A DNA stretch of 7,593 nucleotides from Actinomycetota bacterium. Lineage in GTDB: Bacteria > Acidobacteriota > Blastocatellia > Chloracidobacteriales > Chloracidobacteriaceae. Positions within the stretch are counted from its first letter, which is position 1; each line of letters starts with the position of its first letter. The stretch lies in contig JAAFHI010000132.1 of the NCBI GenBank assembly GCA_013298335.1, forward strand, positions 1 to 7,593. The letters are read 5' to 3'. The translations under genes and the position numbers were made by a program. This document shows positions 6,401 to 7,593 of the stretch, piece after piece. Below the pieces are notes generated by a model, which worked only from the letters and a program-made list of their open reading frames with translations, had not been told where the DNA came from and searched no databases.

Positions 6401-6813
6401 TGACTGACGAGCGTGGTCAGGGCCGGCACGGCGGTTTCCGAGGGGAGCGCGCTGACTTCGATGGCGTCCGTCACCTGCCGGACGTCGATCGACACGTCGA
6501 GGGTCGTCCGACCGCCGACCGTGACGTTTGTCGTGAAGGTCCGGGGCGCGAACCCGGTGGCGTCGATGGAAACCCGGTAGTCGGCGGGGAGCAGGCTGTT
6601 GATCGAGAAACGTCCGTCGTCGTCGGACTGCGTCAGCCGGTTCGAACCGGTCGCGACCGAGACGACGACGATTTTCGCCCCCGCGACGGGCGCGTTGCTG
6701 CGGTCGGTGACGATGCCGGAAATGGACCCGGCTTCCGACTGCGCGGTCGCGACGGCCGAAAACAGCGGGTACAGGCAGGCCAAAGCGCAGAAAACGAACA
6801 GTCGGATTCGCAT
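3475..6813 (-). CDS. Oar-like TonB-dependent outer-membrane receptor with carboxypeptidase-regulatory domain
   Basis: 1112 residues, normal for this family. A signal peptide (basic MRIR, hydrophobic 5-22, likely cleavage after ATA at residue 24) is followed by a carboxypeptidase-regulatory-like beta-sandwich (about 29-112: GSISGIVTDRSNAPVAGAKI, then DGRFSINSLLPADYRVSI). A TonB plug comes next (about 123-238), with LNGQRPTGTTILLDGADN and an RAGGGVVNVATKSGGN segment. The beta-barrel runs from about 241 to the C-terminus, with many alternating aromatic strands, including NEFYFYGTDEWRAS and LTFNLGLRYEYYG. It ends AVKFIF; a terminal Phe is typical of BAM-assembled barrels. I see no clear TonB box. 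Such proteins sit in the outer membrane and probably import or bind large substrates; the ligand cannot be inferred. The ATG at 6813 is fixed by an in-frame TGA 12 bases upstream. GGGGGAG (6832-6826) is the likely ribosome binding site at a long spacing. The stop TAG overlaps a heptamer array. Confidence 0.95.
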   Translation of the reverse strand: MRIRLFVFCALACLYPLFSAVATAQSEAGSISGIVTDRSNAPVAGAKIVVVSVATGSNRLTQSDDDGRFSINSLLPADYRVSIDATGFAPRTFTTNVTVGGRTTLDVSIDVRQVTDAIEVSALPSETAVPALTTLVSQPQVVDLPNLVRDPYLFVRLSGNVNQTFSNASGLGYSLNGQRPTGTTILLDGADNVAYFTLGVGQPVPLDSVQEFSVSSGVLTADLGRAGGGVVNVATKSGGNAFHGTLYAFNRVSALASAGFDANAQNRGKAVFTRNQFGYSVGGPIKKDRLFFFSSFEGIPVRSTAQIGQFIIHPEFRRLSSPATQGFFNFYSDGYATPVINGRIVTIGQLPDAMLQTRLLEVLPGSTPDTPVLGEVIRAVPVDVGADLPQNSFQTVNRLDWTISDRTFLYLRYAYQQRDTLPGSVSSSPYPGFEVKDFNSGHNGLVSLTRAWSPTFTTQSKLVFNRFENRRPLGARPVGPSTYLSIFSPAEINGTPIVLPGYFPTDANEAFPSLGEQRFLQVLQEGTLALGNHNLKFGGSYIRIGDNRTLGVNQNATQALGFGPDDGAVNLARGFSERFIVAIRPGSMPLGQPDFSRRNRYNEFYFYGTDEWRASRRLTFNLGLRYEYYGVQRNEDPTVESNFYFGPGGSVYDRIRTGTVRTTPNSPIGGLYRPDRNNFAPRLGLAWDIFGNGKTVFRGGYGVNYERNFGVATFGVFQNPPAYGLVVAQPSPDGQIEPRISSDRLGPFRNGNITADNVVSQLFAIDENIRTAYAHVWNASLAREISRSFVLTAEYAGSLGRNLYTVNVINRPGDVIYAPNYQPIPDQIFEIRRLNPRFDDIELRGNKGFSSYHAGTFGVRYADLVRTGLTLRANYTFSRTIDNLSSPFGTDRFSGARGLLDPLNPNLDKGSADFDSRHRLVLYGQWNIPFGKNLRGVAKTLLAGWQVSGIFTARSGQPFSIYDCANAVSVCPRMRAVAPFRTGPRVTPVPNRFVFLGLLNQAAGFNTIFNPLTGFSEQGPYPADMTGRNAFTGPGVWNLDLNLMKQFAVRERLTIQLRAEFYNLFNHANLFVATDELDVSNRFRDGSPSEPVFVPAFRDGRRQIQLAVKFIF

Positions 6814-6869
6814 ACGCCGCCGTCACTCCCCCGAATTGAATTGTGGACCGTTCGGACGCCGGGCGGCGT
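6814..6869 (-). promoter_or_regulatory. Inverted repeat bracketing the pyrR-receptor gap
   Basis: CGCCGCC directly after the pyrR stop codon (6868-6862 on the minus strand) can pair with GGCGGCG directly before the receptor ATG (6821-6815). A further A-T pair forms with the last base of the pyrR stop (6869 with 6814), giving 8 bp in total. The loop of about 40 bases contains the GGGGGAG ribosome binding site. If formed in the transcript, the helix would touch both the pyrR stop and the receptor start. There is no T-run after it, so it is not an intrinsic terminator. In GC-rich DNA a match of this size may be chance. Confidence 0.3.
6826..6832 (-). promoter_or_regulatory. Likely ribosome binding site of the receptor gene
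   Basis: GGGGGAG on the minus strand, 12 bases before the receptor ATG at 6813. The spacing is longer than the usual 5-9 bases, but no better purine stretch lies closer, and an in-frame stop rules out an earlier start. Confidence 0.5.
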
Positions 6870-7414
6870 CAGGCATGTTCGACGATGATCGCCTGTTCGG
6901 CGCCGTCGATGCTTTCGACCATGACCTTGACGATTTCGCTCGCCTTGGTCGGAACTTTCTCGCCCACGTAATCGGCCTGAATCGGCAGTTCGCGGTGGCC
7001 GCGGTCGACCAGCACCGCCAACTGGACGCATTTCGGACGCCCGAGGTCGAACACCGCGTCGAGCGCGGCGCGGATGGTCCGTCCGGTGTAGAGCACATCG
7101 TCCACCAGCACGATCGTGTAGGGCGAGATGTCCTCCGGCATTTCGGTCGCGTTGAGAACCGGCTTCGGCGCGACCAGCGAAAGATCGTCGCGGTAGAGCG
7201 TGATGTCGAGCACGCCAAGTTTCGGGCGCGCGCCTTCGAGTTTCTCGATGGCGTCGGCGATGCGTTCGGCGAGCGGCACGCCCCGGCGGCGGATGCCGGT
7301 GATGAGCAGGTTTTCGGTGCCCTTGTTGTGTTCGACGATCTCGGAGGCCATGCGCGCGAGCGCGCGCTGCATGGCGACGGCGTCCATCAGGCGGACTTTT
7401 TCAATGAATTCCAT
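6869..7414 (-). CDS. pyrR: Bifunctional pyrimidine regulator PyrR / uracil phosphoribosyltransferase
   Basis: 181 residues, the same length as Bacillus subtilis PyrR and readily aligned with it. Diagnostic stretches are [15 protein letters not shown] (about 18-32), [10 protein letters not shown] (70-79), the PRPP-binding loop [13 protein letters not shown] (102-114) and [21 protein letters not shown] (131-151). PyrR proteins bind UMP/UTP and pyr mRNA to repress pyrimidine genes by attenuation or translational control, and can also convert uracil plus PRPP to UMP. They are cytoplasmic. The frame is open upstream to an ATG at 7528, but those 38 extra residues have no PyrR similarity and lie over the leader hairpin, so I chose the ATG at 7414. 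AAGGA (7432-7428) is a possible ribosome binding site at 13 bases. No pyrB or pyrC follows; the next gene is an outer-membrane receptor 55 bp away. Identity is firm. Whether it regulates anything in cis here is unknown. Confidence 0.97.
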   Translation of the reverse strand: MEFIEKVRLMDAVAMQRALARMASEIVEHNKGTENLLITGIRRRGVPLAERIADAIEKLEGARPKLGVLDITLYRDDLSLVAPKPVLNATEMPEDISPYTIVLVDDVLYTGRTIRAALDAVFDLGRPKCVQLAVLVDRGHRELPIQADYVGEKVPTKASEIVKVMVESIDGAEQAIIVEHA

Positions 7415-7427
7415 GGCGGATGAGCGT

Positions 7428-7432
7428 TCCTT
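7428..7432 (-). promoter_or_regulatory. Candidate pyrR ribosome binding site
   Basis: AAGGA on the minus strand, 13 bases before the ATG at 7414. The spacing is long. Most of the motif lies in a strand that can pair with an upstream segment at 7478-7470. Confidence 0.4.
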
Positions 7433-7478
7433 GCGGGTCTGATTGGCGTGTTTCGCTTGTAGCATGCCGCCCGCAAAA
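7429..7478 (-). promoter_or_regulatory. Possible helix masking the pyrR ribosome binding site
   Basis: In the transcript, UUUUGCGGG (7478-7470) can pair with CCCGCAAGG (7437-7429): seven Watson-Crick pairs and two G-U pairs, closing a loop of 32 bases. The second strand contains the AAGG of the candidate ribosome binding site. Such a helix could limit pyrR translation. Translational control by PyrR near the ribosome binding site is known in mycobacteria, but I do not see a recognisable PyrR-binding loop here, so any regulatory role is inferred from base pairing alone. Confidence 0.35.
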
Positions 7479-7511
7479 GACGGAAGCAAAATGGAAAAAG
7501 CCCACGTTGCC

Positions 7512-7563
7512 GGCGCGCGGGGTTCCATACCGACCGACCGACGGGCGTGGAACTCCGCGCGTC
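7512..7563 (-). promoter_or_regulatory. Strong hairpin in the pyrR upstream region
   Basis: The segments 7548-7560 and 7515-7527 are complementary at 12 of 13 positions (core GTTCCA/TGGAAC and GCGCGG/CCGCGC, with one A-C mismatch on the transcript). The helix can extend by another G-C pair on the outside. The 20-base loop (7528-7547) contains three tandem copies of ACCG on the plus strand (7529-7540). Thymine-rich sequence appears about 12 bases downstream in the transcript (7499-7495 and beyond), too far for a standard intrinsic terminator. It could be a leader structure of pyrR or the end of an upstream transcript. The Bacillus PyrR consensus (UCCNGNGAGG) is not present. Confidence 0.5.
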
Positions 7564-7593
7564 AGCGAGGGACGTCACCATCCGGCCACGGGT

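Larger units (their letters stand above)
7415..7593 (-). other. Non-coding pyrR upstream region
   Basis: 179 bp between the pyrR start and the window edge. Apart from the hairpin and the possible ribosome-site helix, there is no convincing gene or heptamer array. A weak -10-like TACAAG preceded by TGC lies on the minus strand around 7464-7456, without a good -35 at normal distance, so I do not call a promoter. Confidence 0.5.

Noticed and set aside
5644..6888. A 414-residue open frame on the plus strand opposite the receptor N-terminus
   Set aside because: Same shadow effect: low-complexity Arg/Asp/Val composition, no signal or motif, fully overlapped by the receptor gene.
7456..7464. Sigma70-type promoter for pyrR (TGC-TACAAG)
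   Set aside because: Only a partial -10 match and no -35 at normal distance; too weak to call.
7415..7528. Upstream ATG extending PyrR by 38 residues
   Set aside because: The extra residues do not resemble PyrR, the shorter form has the family's usual length, and the early ATG lies within a strong hairpin.

Overview
The window looks like GC-rich chromosomal DNA from a member of the Acidobacteriota or a close relative, possibly Blastocatellia-like. This is inferred from three things: a large Oar-like TonB-dependent receptor with an N-terminal carboxypeptidase-regulatory domain, a Ser/Thr kinase that starts with a CPxC...FCPxDG zinc-knuckle, and short heptamer arrays between genes. No rRNA or marker gene confirms the taxonomy.

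Layout: all four genes lie on the minus strand, so transcription runs from high to low coordinates. The order is pyrR (7414-6869), an Oar-like outer-membrane receptor (6813-3475), a membrane Ser/Thr kinase with a C-terminal FGE/SUMF1-type domain (3334-1370), and a secreted eight-repeat TPR protein (1244-147). The gaps are 55, 140 and 125 bp, followed by 146 bp of non-coding sequence at the left edge. Large plus-strand reading frames opposite the receptor gene are shadows of GC-rich codons.

The most unusual signal is non-coding. The 3' end of each of the last three genes is followed by a pair of heptanucleotide tandem arrays in opposite orientation, separated by about 40-52 bp of non-repetitive sequence. 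In coding-strand orientation the first array begins at or within a few bases of the stop codon and has AGTGGYC-type units. The second has the reverse-complement type and, for the two complete gaps, ends just before the next start codon. Twice the TAG stop is completed by the first bases of the first repeat unit. The arrays could fold into long, multi-register hairpins in the transcript. They resemble the heptanucleotide STRR repeats known from cyanobacteria. The pyrR-receptor gap has no such array.

Functionally, pyrR is a standard pyrimidine regulator/uracil phosphoribosyltransferase, here separated from any visible pyr biosynthetic gene. The receptor, the kinase (predicted cytoplasmic catalytic domain, periplasmic FGE-like domain) and the exported TPR protein could form an envelope-related group. 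That link is inferred only from gene order and topology. The pyrR leader holds a strong hairpin and a second helix that could mask the ribosome binding site.
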